Assembly: GCF_001612615.1 (NCBI RefSeq)
Contig: NZ_BDAU01000014.1
Span: forward strand, 146,436-210,435
Origin: Nocardia amikacinitolerans NBRC 108937
Lineage (GTDB): Bacteria > Actinomycetota > Actinomycetes > Mycobacteriales > Mycobacteriaceae
DNA: 64,000 bases
Reading direction: 5' to 3'
Made by a program: the position numbers and the translations under genes
Notes under the pieces: generated by a model
Database searches by the model: none
What the model was told of the DNA's origin: nothing
Seen by the model: only the letters and a program-made list of their open reading frames with translations
Shown here: positions 28,569-38,800 of the stretch, in pieces
Numbering within the stretch: position 1 is the first letter of the stretch
Layout of the letters: the number at the start of each line of letters is the position of its first letter

Positions 28569-28584
28569 CTAAACCGCGCGCACG

Positions 28585-29079
28585 TCACCAAACCGAGTCG
28601 GTGACGCCCTTTCCGGTTTCGGGCTTGTCCTCGAGGGTCTCCACATCGGTGAACACCAGCTCCGCGTCCGCGCGCTCGGCGGCGCCCGGCGGCGCGACGG
28701 AAACCGGTGGCTCCATAGGGATCTCGCTCTGGAAGTCGGGCATACCCGGGATCACGTCGGAGAGCTTGGGCAGCCGCGCCCGCTCCTCCGCCACGGGCGC
28801 CATGACCTGCTTACTCTGATCGAACACGTCCTGGGCAGCCTGCTGGGCCAGCCGCGTGACGGCTTTGGCGATGTCCTCGTAGCTGTATTCGTCGATGCCA
28901 CTGCCGAATTTGGTTTGGATGACCACCCCGTTGGCGTTCACCGTCACCGAGATCTGCCGGTCCCTTGTGCTCGCGGTGGCGGTGAGCTTGACCCGCCGCT
29001 GCTGCATCTCGGCGATCTCGCGGATACGGCTGCGGAATTCGTCCATCACATCGGCGATCTCGGCATCGCGTCTGGCCAT
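28585..29079 (-). CDS. YbaB/EbfC-family (EspL-like) protein
   Basis: 164 residues, ATG at 29079 directly after an in-frame TAG. Residues about 1-100 have the YbaB pattern: an N-terminal basic helix, a strand pair (ISVTVNANGVVIQTKFG) and a C-terminal helix (YEDIAKAVTRLAQQAAQDVF). A Pro/acidic tail follows. YbaB proteins are nucleoid-associated dimers; in ESX loci a relative (EspL) accompanies secreted substrates. The gene ends 16 bp before giant A, and the gap lacks a good ribosome site. This suggests coupled translation and a role in making or exporting giant A, for example as regulator or chaperone (inference). Confidence 0.85.
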   Translation of the reverse strand: MARRDAEIADVMDEFRSRIREIAEMQQRRVKLTATASTRDRQISVTVNANGVVIQTKFGSGIDEYSYEDIAKAVTRLAQQAAQDVFDQSKQVMAPVAEERARLPKLSDVIPGMPDFQSEIPMEPPVSVAPPGAAERADAELVFTDVETLEDKPETGKGVTDSVW

Positions 29080-29109
29080 CTAGTTCTCACCAACTCCACA
29101 AACTCTCAC

Positions 29110-29129
29110 GGCGGTCCGTGTGGACCGCC
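29110..29129 (-). promoter_or_regulatory. Perfect 8-bp hairpin between the 105-residue gene and the YbaB gene
   Basis: GGCGGTCC (29110-29117), loop GTGT, GGACCGCC (29122-29129). It begins 26 bp after the stop of the upstream gene on the minus strand. No T-run follows, so it is a weak candidate terminator; an mRNA stability or attenuation element is equally possible. Confidence 0.45.
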
Positions 29130-29155
29130 CGCCAACCATCAGCAACCGTTCCGGC

Positions 29156-29473
29156 TCAGATGTTCTCGAACTGCTCTCGACGCTTCTGCTCCTCGCGTTC
29201 GGCATTCGTCGCGTTCTGGAACTGGCCGTCGGAGAGCTTGCCCCAGGACTTGGCCATGGTCCGTGTGCCCTCGACAGCGCCCTCGAGCTGGTACTTGAGG
29301 CCCTTCGGGTCATCCATGAACTTCTTGCCGAAGACCGGGTCGGAGCTGACGATCGAGATCAGCGAATCCAACTGTGCCTGCACGCGATCGGCGAGGGCGT
29401 CCATGCGGTCGCGCACCTTGCCGGTGTCGGTGCCCGCGATGCGCTGCTTTTCCACAAAACTCTCGACGTCCAC
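29156..29473 (-). CDS. Small helical protein of unknown function, ESX-substrate-like size
   Basis: 105 residues, GTG at 29473 with GAGAGG about 7 nt upstream. Predicted almost wholly helical: helix at about 15-44, a turn VSSDPVFGKKFMDDP (42-56), helix at about 57-78 with Trp77, and a highly charged tail (AEREEQKRREQFENI). Size and position next to a YbaB gene and a WXG100-headed toxin recall small Esx-like partners, but the central W-x-G turn is missing, so I leave it unassigned. It lies in a row with the YbaB gene and giant A and may be co-transcribed with them. Confidence 0.75.
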   Translation of the reverse strand: MDVESFVEKQRIAGTDTGKVRDRMDALADRVQAQLDSLISIVSSDPVFGKKFMDDPKGLKYQLEGAVEGTRTMAKSWGKLSDGQFQNATNAEREEQKRREQFENI

Positions 29474-29498
29474 GGGGCACCTCTCTTCTCACAAGGCC

Positions 29499-29525
29499 CG
29501 TACCAGCCACAAAGCGGCTGGTACG
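29499..29525 (-). promoter_or_regulatory. Perfect 10-bp inverted repeat upstream of the 105-residue gene
   Basis: CGTACCAGCC (29499-29508), 7-nt loop, GGCTGGTACG (29516-29525). It lies 26 bp upstream of the GTG start. No T-run follows on either strand, so it is more likely an operator or a 5'-leader hairpin than a terminator. Confidence 0.5.
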
Positions 29526-29626
29526 CAGATCTTTCCGACCATTCTGGCACCTCGGCCGACACGGCGGGCCGATTCACCGGGGTGAGAAGCTAAAGAACCC
29601 GTTAGGAATTCGCCATCGATCCGTTC

Positions 29627-29659
29627 CCTGTTGTTAACCCGCAACGGGCAGGCAACAGG
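29627..29659 (-). terminator. Candidate terminator directly after the 532-residue gene
   Basis: Outer arms CCTGTTG/CAACAGG (29627-29633 and 29653-29659) enclose an inner CCCG-CAA-CGGG stem (29638-29648), starting immediately after the TGA stop at 29660. A T-rich patch (TTCTTTAG on the minus strand) lies some 30 nt later, too far for a textbook terminator. The inner stem is short, so strength is uncertain. Confidence 0.4.
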
Positions 29660-31258
29660 TCAGGCGTCGACCATCCCGTTGCGCTCCTGGAAGCGCTGCT
29701 CGAACTCCGCGATGTAGCGCGAGGGTGCGATCGAGGACGAGGACTGCTCCAGCACACCGTCATCGGCGATGTAGAACAGCGCACGGCCGATGGCGATCTC
29801 ACCCGGCGCGGTCGGCACGTAGACCATCCAGCCGCAGCTGATGCGGTCGGCGCGCAGCTGGTCCAGCGGATAGCCGGTGGTGTCGAGATCGCGCTCGAGA
29901 ATGTAGCGGCGGACCTGATCGATGGCCTCGTCCTCGGGCATCGGATCCGGCAGCGTGGTGGCCACGCCCGCCATGGTGAGCTGGTAGAAGGCGCTGTCGA
30001 TATCGAAGTCGCCCTCGTCACCGAAGACGCTGATCAGCGTATCCCTCGTCACCACACCGGCTTCCGCGGCCGAGACCAGCGTGGCGACGGCGGCGACCTG
30101 GCCGTCGGTGGGTTCGGCGGCGACCAGGCCCGCGATCACGTTGGTCACCGTCTGCGCGGTCCAGATACCGGGCACGGCCTCGGCGAGCTGATCGGCCGTC
30201 GGCGACTCGCCGCGGTACCAGCGACCGCCCTCCCACCAGTAGCAGAACGACAGCAAACCGCTGGCGGCCCGAGGATTCAGTACGGGGTTCGCCACCCAGG
30301 ACGGAGCACCGGCGTAGTACGCGGGCAGCTGCGCGCCCTGGTTGTACGCCGCGTCCAAGGCGGGCGCGTTCCAGACACCACCGGAGAGCACGGCCCGGCC
30401 ACCGGGCAGCATGTACAGCGTCGAGCCGCCCCGCTTGGCGCCCTCGAACCAGCCGAGCGCGGGCAGAATACGCGGCCCCCACTCGGAACCGACGGCGACG
30501 AACGCGGCCGCCAGCACCGCCCAGCGGGCCCACAGCGTGGGCAGCGCCGGGAAATCGCGCTCCGAGATCGTCCCGCGCACACCGGCTTCCCGATCCGTGC
30601 GCGCCAAGGCGGCGGCCTGCGCCGGGGTACGGGACTGGCGGTCGCCGTGACTCACGTACGCGGCCAGCCACACCGGCAGCCGCTCCCGCGGATTGGCTTC
30701 CAAGTCGGCCTGATACACCGCGGCCGGGAACAGGTGATCGTCCGGGAAAGGCTCGTCACCGTAGTCGTAGTCGATATCCAGCCGGCCCGCGGGCGTCAGC
30801 TGCAACAGCAGCCGCCACCACGGGCCGTCGCCCATGGCGGCGGAAACCTCGCGGTGCCTGCGCACCAGCTCCAGCACCGCCTCCGACGGCTGGATACGAA
30901 CCGAACGCTCCTGATCGTCGCTGAACACGATCTGCGCGACCTCGGCGACCGCGGTGAAAGCGAACACCGCGTCCAGCTTGGACCAGCCCTGCGGGGCGTC
31001 GGTGGCCAGTTCGCGGGCCAGATTGTGGCCGATCTCGCGGGCCTGCTCGGCCGGGTCCACGGTTTCGGGCTCCGGCTCCGGCGCGGGATCACCCAGCGAG
31101 AACTCCACATCGGGTTCGTCGCTGCTCTCCTCGAACGCCCGCTGGAACTCCTGGCCGAACTCCGCGTCGGCGCGCTGCTCGGGTGTGCGATTCGGCTGCT
31201 GATCGCCGGGGACCTGGTTGTCGCCGACCTCGTCGTTCGGGCCTTCTTGGCTGGTCAC
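29660..31258 (-). CDS. Immunity/chaperone-like protein with YezG(DUF600)-like and YrhB(Imm35)-like regions
   Basis: 532 residues, GTG at 31258 with AGGAGA 10 nt upstream. Residues 1-75 are acidic and disordered. Residues about 85-205 resemble the DUF600/YezG fold: WWRLLLQLTPAGRLDIDYDY, then the Asp/Pro loop, AVYQADLEANPRERLPVWL. In Firmicutes, YezG-type proteins (for example EsaG) neutralise a type VII toxin. A middle region (about 230-420, Trp/Tyr-rich) is unassigned. The last 75 residues (CGWMVYVPTAPGEIAIGRAL ... IAPSRYIAEFEQRF) resemble YrhB/Imm35 immunity folds. The gene sits upstream of the small genes and giant A, separated from them by hairpins. Immunity protein or secretion chaperone is inference; both domain calls are from pattern only. 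Confidence 0.75.
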   Translation of the reverse strand: MTSQEGPNDEVGDNQVPGDQQPNRTPEQRADAEFGQEFQRAFEESSDEPDVEFSLGDPAPEPEPETVDPAEQAREIGHNLARELATDAPQGWSKLDAVFAFTAVAEVAQIVFSDDQERSVRIQPSEAVLELVRRHREVSAAMGDGPWWRLLLQLTPAGRLDIDYDYGDEPFPDDHLFPAAVYQADLEANPRERLPVWLAAYVSHGDRQSRTPAQAAALARTDREAGVRGTISERDFPALPTLWARWAVLAAAFVAVGSEWGPRILPALGWFEGAKRGGSTLYMLPGGRAVLSGGVWNAPALDAAYNQGAQLPAYYAGAPSWVANPVLNPRAASGLLSFCYWWEGGRWYRGESPTADQLAEAVPGIWTAQTVTNVIAGLVAAEPTDGQVAAVATLVSAAEAGVVTRDTLISVFGDEGDFDIDSAFYQLTMAGVATTLPDPMPEDEAIDQVRRYILERDLDTTGYPLDQLRADRISCGWMVYVPTAPGEIAIGRALFYIADDGVLEQSSSSIAPSRYIAEFEQRFQERNGMVDA

Positions 31259-31661
31259 GGTGCAGCTATCTCCTCATCCACGCACCCGTAACCGGAATCT
31301 CGACGAGCGTCCGGTCACAGGCTAGAGCCGAATTGCTGTCCTTCATCCTGGCACAGGATGTCGAAGGGCGACCCGGCAAGCCGAAACCCTCACCCCTCGA
31401 CAGGATTCGCGGACCCGCCGTGGCGGACCTCGGCCGACCCTCGTAGGGCAGGACGAGGCCGCGGAGCTGCCTGCGGACCGGGGTGCCGGTCATCGGTTCC
31501 TTCGAAGGAAGCAGCTGGGAATGAATTTTCGCGCACCCGGCGGTCGTTCGTCTCGCTCATGAGCGGTGACTTCCCTAAGAATCTGTCAAGGTCTCGGGTG
31601 TGCCGGTCCCCCGCACCCGATACCCCTGCGGACGGAACCTCCGATTTGCGAGGATCTGGAC
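31259..31661. promoter_or_regulatory. Divergent intergenic region between the 532-residue gene and the response regulator
   Basis: 403 bp without a credible gene. It must hold promoters for both directions. On the minus strand a consensus-like -35 hexamer TTGACA lies at 31584-31589, but no good -10 follows at 17 bp. It also contains the palindrome at 31497-31510. The reading frames that cross it lack codon structure and family similarity. Confidence 0.6.
31497..31510. promoter_or_regulatory. Perfect 14-bp palindrome, candidate operator
   Basis: TTCCTTCGAAGGAA, perfect dyad, 152 bp upstream of the response regulator start and 239 bp upstream of the 532-residue gene. A dimeric regulator could bind it; OmpR-type proteins usually prefer direct repeats, so the adjacent regulator is not an obvious ligand. 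Confidence 0.4.
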
Positions 31662-32336
31662 GTGAGACTTGCGATAGTCGAAGACGACCCCGGAGTCGGC
31701 GACGCCCTCGTCGCGGCGCTGCGTGCCAAGGACTATCAGGCCGATCACCTCCGGCGCGGCGCCGATCTCCTGCTCACCCACGACCGCTACGACGCCGTCA
31801 TCCTCGATCTCGGCCTCCCCGACATGGACGGCCTGGAGGTGTTGCGCAAACTCCGCGAGGTCAGCTCGGTGCCGGTGCTGATCCTCACCGCGCGCAGCGG
31901 CGAACGCGCCGTCATCCGTGGTCTGCGCGCCGGAGCCGACGACTACCTGACGAAGCCGCCGCGGGTCGGCGAGCTGGTGGCGCGCCTGGAAACCGTCACC
32001 CGCCGCGCCGGTACCCCCGCCGCCCCCGCCCCGCTGGTGGTGGTGACCGGCGACGTCCGCGTCGACTTGCAAGCACGCACCGTCGAGGTCGCGGGCGCCC
32101 CGATCACGCTCACCCACAAGGAATTCGAACTGGTGCGCGTTCTCTTGGAGCGTCCGGGGTCCGCCGTCAGCCGGCAGCAACTCATGGACCGCATCTGGGG
32201 CGACGCCTTCGCCGCCATCTCCCGCGCCCTCGACGTCCACATGGCCGCGCTGCGCGCCAAACTCCAGCGCCCCCACCTCATCACCACCATTCGCGGCTAC
32301 GGGTACCGATGGGAAACGGAACCCCCTGATCCCTGA
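31662..32336 (+). CDS. OmpR/PhoB-family response regulator, orphan in this window
   Basis: 224 residues from GTG at 31662, with GAGG 8 nt upstream; the frame is open further 5', but the receiver domain begins exactly here (RLAIVEDD). The receiver has acidic Asp8/Asp9, phosphoacceptor Asp49 (VILDLGLPDMDG), Thr76 and Lys98 (YLTKPPR). The C-terminal winged helix (about 130-220) shows LTHKEFELVRVLLERPG, SRQQLMDRIWG, a recognition helix RALDVHMAALRAKL and the final hairpin TTIRGYGYRWE. It acts as a phosphorylation-switched transcription factor. No histidine kinase is adjacent: the next gene is the end of giant B, convergent and 27 bp away. It may control the toxin cassette (inference). Confidence 0.92.
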   Translation: MRLAIVEDDPGVGDALVAALRAKDYQADHLRRGADLLLTHDRYDAVILDLGLPDMDGLEVLRKLREVSSVPVLILTARSGERAVIRGLRAGADDYLTKPPRVGELVARLETVTRRAGTPAAPAPLVVVTGDVRVDLQARTVEVAGAPITLTHKEFELVRVLLERPGSAVSRQQLMDRIWGDAFAAISRALDVHMAALRAKLQRPHLITTIRGYGYRWETEPPDP

Positions 32337-32363
32337 CGGCTTGTTCTTCGCGGAACGTGCGGG

Positions 32364-32860
32364 TCAGGCGGCGAAGATGCGGGAGCGCCGGTCCGGATCG
32401 CAGAGGACATCCCGGATCAGCAGCCCGAAGTCGAGGTCAGGAACGACCGCGCGATAGTGCACGTCGCAGGCGACGACACCGGAGTCGACGAGGACGAAGC
32501 GGTTCGTCCGGTCGTCGACCTGCTGCCAGTAGACGCCGATCGGCTGGGCGTCCACATCGATCACGCGGTCACCGGCCCGCAGCAGTAGCCGACCGGCTTC
32601 CCGGTAGAAGACCACCGACAGGTCACCGACGAAGCCGTACAGTCCGGACACCGAACCGCCGCCCGACCCCCCACCGCGCAGCGCGCCGGTCCGCGGATCG
32701 AAGTCCGCGAACTCACCGACACCCGCATGCGAGCGCACCACAAGACCGGTCGCCGCGCGCTGACCACTCTCGGCAGGGCCGCTGCCGAAACCGGCTCGCG
32801 GAAACGCCCGCGAGGACCATGACCGGCCCGCCGACGCGGGCGGAACCGCAGGCGGCAGCA
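32364..32860 (-). other. Giant B C-terminal domain, unknown
   Basis: About 150 residues after the stalk: GLVVRSHAGVGEFADFDPRT, a Gly/Ser loop, YGFVGDLSVVFYREAGRLLL, VDAQPIGVYWQQVDD, and HYRAVVPDLDFGLLIRDVLC near the end. Strand-rich, with two Cys. I see no catalytic motif and no transmembrane anchor; it could be the true toxic tip or a recognition cap. Confidence 0.55.
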
Positions 32861-35800
32861 TCGGCGCCGCAGGCGAATACCCGCTCGCCCCACCCGAGAG
32901 CCCATTCCCGCCCGCCAGCGGTTCCCCGACCGATCGTGGATCGGGCAACGTCGACGCACCGAGTTCGCCAGGCCGCGGCACCCAGCCCGGCGATGGATCC
33001 GGCAATGTCGGCATACCGGGCACCGACGGATCGTTAGGTGACGACACCCCACCCTGCGACGGATCAGGCAACGTCGGCATACCCGGCAGGCCAGTACCAC
33101 CAGGCGGCCGCATCCAACCCTGCGACGGATCGGGCGATGTCGGAATACCCGGCCCCGGCGGATCACCGGGCCTGGTCGGCGTCGCGGGCAACGCCGGATC
33201 ACCCGGCGACGTCGGCCAACCCGACGCAGGCGGGAACTCCGGAGCTGTCGGCGAAACCGGCAGCTCCGGCCGGTCCGGAAGCCTTGGCGGTTGCGGCGAC
33301 ACCGGAGACTCCGGCGGCTGCGGCGGCACAGGCGGTACCGACGGCGTGCCCGGTACCGGCGGACCACCGGGCCTGGTAGGCGGCTCAGGCGACCCCGGAT
33401 CACCCAGCGGCGTCGGCCAACCCGACGCAGGCGAGAACTCCGGAGCTGTCGGCAAATCCGGCAACTCCGGCCGGTCCGGAAGCCTCGGCGGTTGCGGCGA
33501 CACCGGAGACTGCGGAGGTGCCGGCCGATCCGGCAACTCCGGCGGGTCCGGAAGCCTTGGCGGTTGCGGAGACTCCGGCGGAACCGGCGTTTGCGGCGAC
33601 ACCGGAGGCTCCGGGTGAACCGGCACCTGCGGCGGCACAGGCGACTGTGGCGGACCCGGCGGCTGCGGCGGCGCAGACGGCATGCCCGGCACCGACGGAT
33701 CGGCGGGCATGGTCGGCGGCGCGGGCAACGCCGGATCACCCGGCGACGTCGGCCAACCCGGCGCAGGCGGGAACTCCGGAGGCCTCGGCGAACTCGGGGC
33801 AGGCGGAAGTTGCGGCTGGTTCGGCGGCTGAGGCGAAACCGGAGACTCCGGCGGCACGGGCGGAACCGTCGGCATGCCCGGTGCCGGCGGATCGACGGGC
33901 TTGGTCGGCGGCGCGGGCAACGCCGGATCACCCGGCGACGTCGGCCAACCCGACGCAGGCGGGAATTGCGGAGGTACCGGCAAATCCGGCAACTCCGGCG
34001 GGTCCGGAAGCCTTGGCGGTTGTAGCTGAACCGGAGGCTCCGGCGGAACTGGCGCCTGCGGCGGTACCGACGGCATGCCCGGCAGCGACGGACCACCGGG
34101 CCCGGTCGGCGGCGCGGGCAACCCCGGACCACCCGGCGGCGTCGGCCAACCCGGCGCAGGCGGGAACTCCGGAGGCCTCGGCCAATCCGGCGCAGGCGGA
34201 AGTTGCGGAGGCTTTGGCGGTTGCGGCCAAGCCGGAGGCTCCGGCGGAACGGGCGGCTTCGGCAACACAGGAGGCACCGGTGGCCGCGGCGATACAGGCG
34301 GTACCGGTGGCTGCGGCGGCACAGGAGGTACCGGTGGCTGCGGCACAGGCGGATCACCGGGCCTGGTCGGCGGCTCGGGCAACGCCGGATCACCCGGCGG
34401 CGTCGGCCAACCCGGCGCAGGCGGGAACTCGGGAGGCCTCGGCCAATCCGGCGCAGGCGGAAGTTGCGGAGGCTTTGGCGGTTGCGGCGAAGCCGGAGGC
34501 TCCGGCGGAGCCGGTGGGACCGGAGGCTTCGGCGCAGGAGGCACCGGTGGCCGCGGCGGCACCGGTGGCTGCGGCCGAGCAGGCGGCTCTGGCGGCTTCG
34601 GCGGAACCGATGGCTGGGGCGGCACAGGAGGTGCCGGCGGCTTCGGCGGCACCGGTGGTTGCGGCGGCACAGGAGGCACCGGAGGCTGCGGCGCCGGTGG
34701 TTGCGGCAACGGCGGTACGGGTGGGAACGGCGCTACGGGCGTTGGCATCCGGGGGTCGCGCTCCTCCTCCGCGCCACTTCCTGCCGCGAGACCGGCTGCC
34801 GCACCACCGTCGAGCCGCGGACGCCGCTCGTCTTCCTCCGAACGCCGCTCCCCCTCGACCGGCCGACCTTCGCCGCTCTCCGAACGAACGTCGCCCGGAG
34901 CCTGCGCCCCGCCCTCGGACCGCGACGGCTCCCCGCCGCCTTCCGAATCGACCCGCTCCTCGCGCCGCGACTGGACTTCGCTACTCCCCGATCGCTCGCC
35001 ACCTTCGGCCTGCGCCACACCCGCCGACCGCGACTGTCCGCTCTCGCTTTTCGGCCGAGCCGAACCCTCGGGCCGCGACAGGTCTTCACCGGCGTCCGCC
35101 TCGGCCCTGGCCTCCGGCTGCGCTGGGCCCTCGCTGCCCTCCGGCCGCGCCAAGCCATCGCCGCCCTCGGGCCGAGCGCTCCGCTCACCATCCATAGATT
35201 GCGGCACACCTGCATCCGCCGAACCGCCTTCAAGTGCTGTAGGCGGCTGTCCGCCAACGCCGTTGCGATCGGGCACATCCGAATGCGCCTGGCCCTCACC
35301 GGCTTCCGAGTCGGACCGACTCTCAGGTCGCGACTTTGCCCGTGGATCGGTCGGCCCGACCTCCGACGACGCAACATCTTTCGGCATCGACCCGCCGCCG
35401 CCCTGATCGGACTCCGGCGCGCGACCACCGGGCCAATGCGCCGTCCGCGGATCAACCGGTCGGACCTCCGACGCTTCCGGTGACCGCTCGTCGACAACCA
35501 CGTCCGCGTTCGTATCCGGCCCGCCCGGCCAGTGGACGGTCCGGGGATCGACAGCGCCACGGGAGTTTTCGCCGTCGCCTTGCGAACGCGTAGTTCCGGG
35601 ATCGACCGGCCCAGAACTTGGCGACGCTTCCGGTGAATGCTCGCCTGTGCCGAGTTCGGAACCCGACGCCGACTCCGGTGCGCCGGGCCAGTGCACAGTT
35701 CGCGGGTCGACGGCGTGCGGCTGCTCTCCACCGGGCTGGTTCGACGGTGCGGCTTCGTTCGGCCGGGCGGGCGCGGAGTCGCCGCCGTCGGTGCGGCGCG

Positions 35801-38800
35801 GCGGGAGGGCGTACCGGGAGTGTTCCGGCTCGCGGGAGGGCGGAGCGTACTTGGCGCCTTTCGCCCACTCGGTGAACGGTGGACGGTTCGAGTTCCAGTC
35901 GAAGCCGATGCGGACGGCGTGTTCGTTGGCCAGGTTCCAGAACGCGGTCGGGTTTCGAATCAGGAAGTTCGATTCCGCCAGCGCGTCCTGCAACATCAGG
36001 ATGTCGGCGTCGTTCGGGTCGCCGTCGATCAGGCGCTGCCACGCCAGCGCCACGTCGACGACCGCGTCGAGCCGCTGTCGCACGACCACGCCGGTGCGCC
36101 AATCGGTGCGCAGGTACTCGGCGTTCATCAGGTGGTGCTTGATCTGCGCGATCTCCGCACGCGTGAACGCGGGCGCCGAATCGTCAAGGCGGTCGGCGAC
36201 CTTGCCCGCCAGCTCCTTTCGGTCCACATCGGTGCCGCGTGTCAGCTCTTCGTAGACGAAATGCACCAGTCGCTCTGCGTCACCGGTCTTTTCGTCGCGA
36301 AGGTGCCCGGTGATCTCGTCGACCGCCGCGCTGAGGTCCGGCCCTGGGTCACCCGGACGACGCGTGGTCGGCAGGCCCTCGATGTGGTCCTCGATGAGTC
36401 CGTCGACCAGCGCGACGAGTTCGGCCGCCCGCACCGCGCGCCCGGCCCCTTCGACGGCGGGGTTGCGCGCGAGCCGGTCGGTGATCCTGTCGATATCGCT
36501 GTGGTCGCCGCGGAACCGCTCGTATTCCAGTTCGGCGCGTCGCTGCACCAGCGCCCACGCCCGCTGCTCGGCCGTCTGGCTCGCCTGATACCAGCGCTCG
36601 TTCTCCGGCAGCGCGAACAGGTCCCGGACGTTCCACTCCCGCGCCATCGGCTGCACTTCGGCGGACTTCTTCCGGAAGAACGGGTGTCCCTTGAAGCCCG
36701 GGCGGATCCGACCCGGGTTGTTCTTGTCGGCGTACCAGGTGAATCCGGACAGCTTCGCCGTCTCCAGGATCAACCGCATCGTGTGATAGAAGAGGCCGGA
36801 GAACGGCACCTCGTACGTCGGCCCGGTCTCGATCGGCTGGCCACCGGGAATCGCGGGCAGCAGGTCCTTGTTGACGCCGGGTCCGTTGTCGGTGAACGGG
36901 TCTTCCAGCGCCGCCTGGAACGGATTCACCGCCCAACCGCTGACCCCCTCGGGGAGGTCGCGCGGGTGGAAGGTCTTGGGCACGGTGCCACCGTCGCGGT
37001 TGGTCCGCCAGGTCGGACGGTCGGGGCGCACCTCGTGCGGCCTGCCCGCGGCGTCGAACCAGCGGACCAGCAGCACACCGGCGTCGAGCGGCCGAGGCCC
37101 GGTGATCTCGAGGAACTCGCGTCGCGGTCCGGCCATGCGCCGATACCGGACCGGTTCGCCACGGTCGGCGATGATCTCGTGGAACTCGACCGTCGCGTCG
37201 CGGCGTGTCATCGCGTGCGCGACCGACGCGTTCTCCCGCAGCGCGCGGGCCAGCGCCGCGTCGTGCAGGGCGCGCGGATTGTCGAGTCCGCCGCGCGGGG
37301 CGACGACGATGATCCGCGGTTGGTCACCCTCGACGAGACCGACGCGGGGCACGATCGGCCTTGCGCTGGCCGCATCGAGGAATTCCCGTCCCGCACCGGT
37401 CAATTCGGCGATCCTGGCCTGGATGCGATCGATCGCGTCTTCTGCGGCGTTGACCCGTTCCGCGGCCTCCCGCAGCAGATTCAGGTTGCGCGCCTGTTCG
37501 GAGACCCGGCTCGCCTCGATCGTCCTGCCCGCGGCTTCCGCGAGAGTCTCGTCGAGTTGCCCAGGGCCGAGCTCGTTCTCGTTCACCCGCAACCGGCGAG
37601 CCAGATCGTCGCGCATCCCGCGCCACGGTTCGACCGCGAGCACCTGGCGCGCGCGTTCACGTGCCAGCCGGTCGATCTCGGTGCGCGCCTCGTGCGACAG
37701 CGTCGGCTCGACGTCGGTGCCGGACCTGCCGAGTTCGCCGAGACGACGATCGATCTCGGCGACCCGCGCCGCCGCCCGTTCGTATTCCTCGGCCGCCCGC
37801 TGCAACTTGAACACCTGTGCGCGGCGGCGGGAGAGTTCGGCCTCGCCCACCAATTCCGGTGTCTGCGTGGACAAGTCCTCGCCGACGCCAGGGATGGTGC
37901 GCTCGCCGACCAGGGCGTTGCGCAGGTGCTCCAGAGTCGGCGCCAGGTCGGCGCCCAACGAATCGTCCGCTCCGCGCAGGGTCGGCAGGATGTCGGCGAA
38001 CCGCGAGGCGCGGTCATTGCGCTTGGCGCGCCAGAACTCTCGCTCGGCGACGGCGGCGGCGCGTTCACGGACCAGGGCTTCGTATTCGTCCTGCGACGTT
38101 CCGTCGCGCAGAGCGGCGATCGCGTCATCGAGCCTGGCGATGTCGCTCTCGGCGTCGGCGAAGTGCTCGGCGGCCCGTTCCAGCGCGTCGATGGCGGCAA
38201 GCCGGGCGGGCATCTCGTCGACGCGCATCGTCTTGCCGCGCAGCTCGTCCATCGTCGAGACCAGTGCGTCTGGCGTGAGATCGACGTCGACGTCCACCGG
38301 CAGGTTCTGCGCCCGCATCCGCCGGATGTCGCGCCACTCCTCCCGGCGCGAGACGGCCTCGGCGCGCTCGGCCAGCAGTCGATCGAGCTCGGCCTGTTCC
38401 CTGGCGGACAACGACCGAGGGGCCGTCGGCGCCGAATCCGGCTGCGACGACGGCTCGGCGGGCACCAGACGCGCGCCACCCGAGGAATCGGAATCCGGAG
38501 TCGGCTCCGGCCGCGCCGACCTGCCCGCACCGTCGCCGTCCTCGTCGGGGCCCGAGTCGTCGTCGGTACTCGAATCGGACTGCTGTGCAGACTTTTCCGA
38601 TCCATCGTCGTTCGGCTCACCCGGATCCGGCATCCCCACCGGAGGCTGCTGCGGCGGCTTCTTCCCGCCGCCGCCGGCATCGGGCTCGGACGGGAGCTGG
38701 GAGGGCGGCCGCGGGATGGCTCCCTCGGCGAGGGCGCGGCGCGCGTTCGCCACCAGGGTCTCGTGGATGACACGCGCCGGTTCGCTCGCGGCGTCGCCGT

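Noticed and set aside
29156..29473. WXG100 (Esx) family membership of the 105-residue protein
   Set aside because: Size and helicity fit, but the central W-x-G turn is absent; its only Trp is at residue 77.
31566..31661. Earlier ATG start for the response regulator
   Set aside because: The extra 32 residues are not receiver-like, and a good ribosome site precedes the GTG at 31662.
32561..34393. Arg/Cys-rich 610-codon minus-strand frame in the proline-rich region
   Set aside because: A frame-shifted shadow of CCN-rich proline codons; composition is implausible for a protein.
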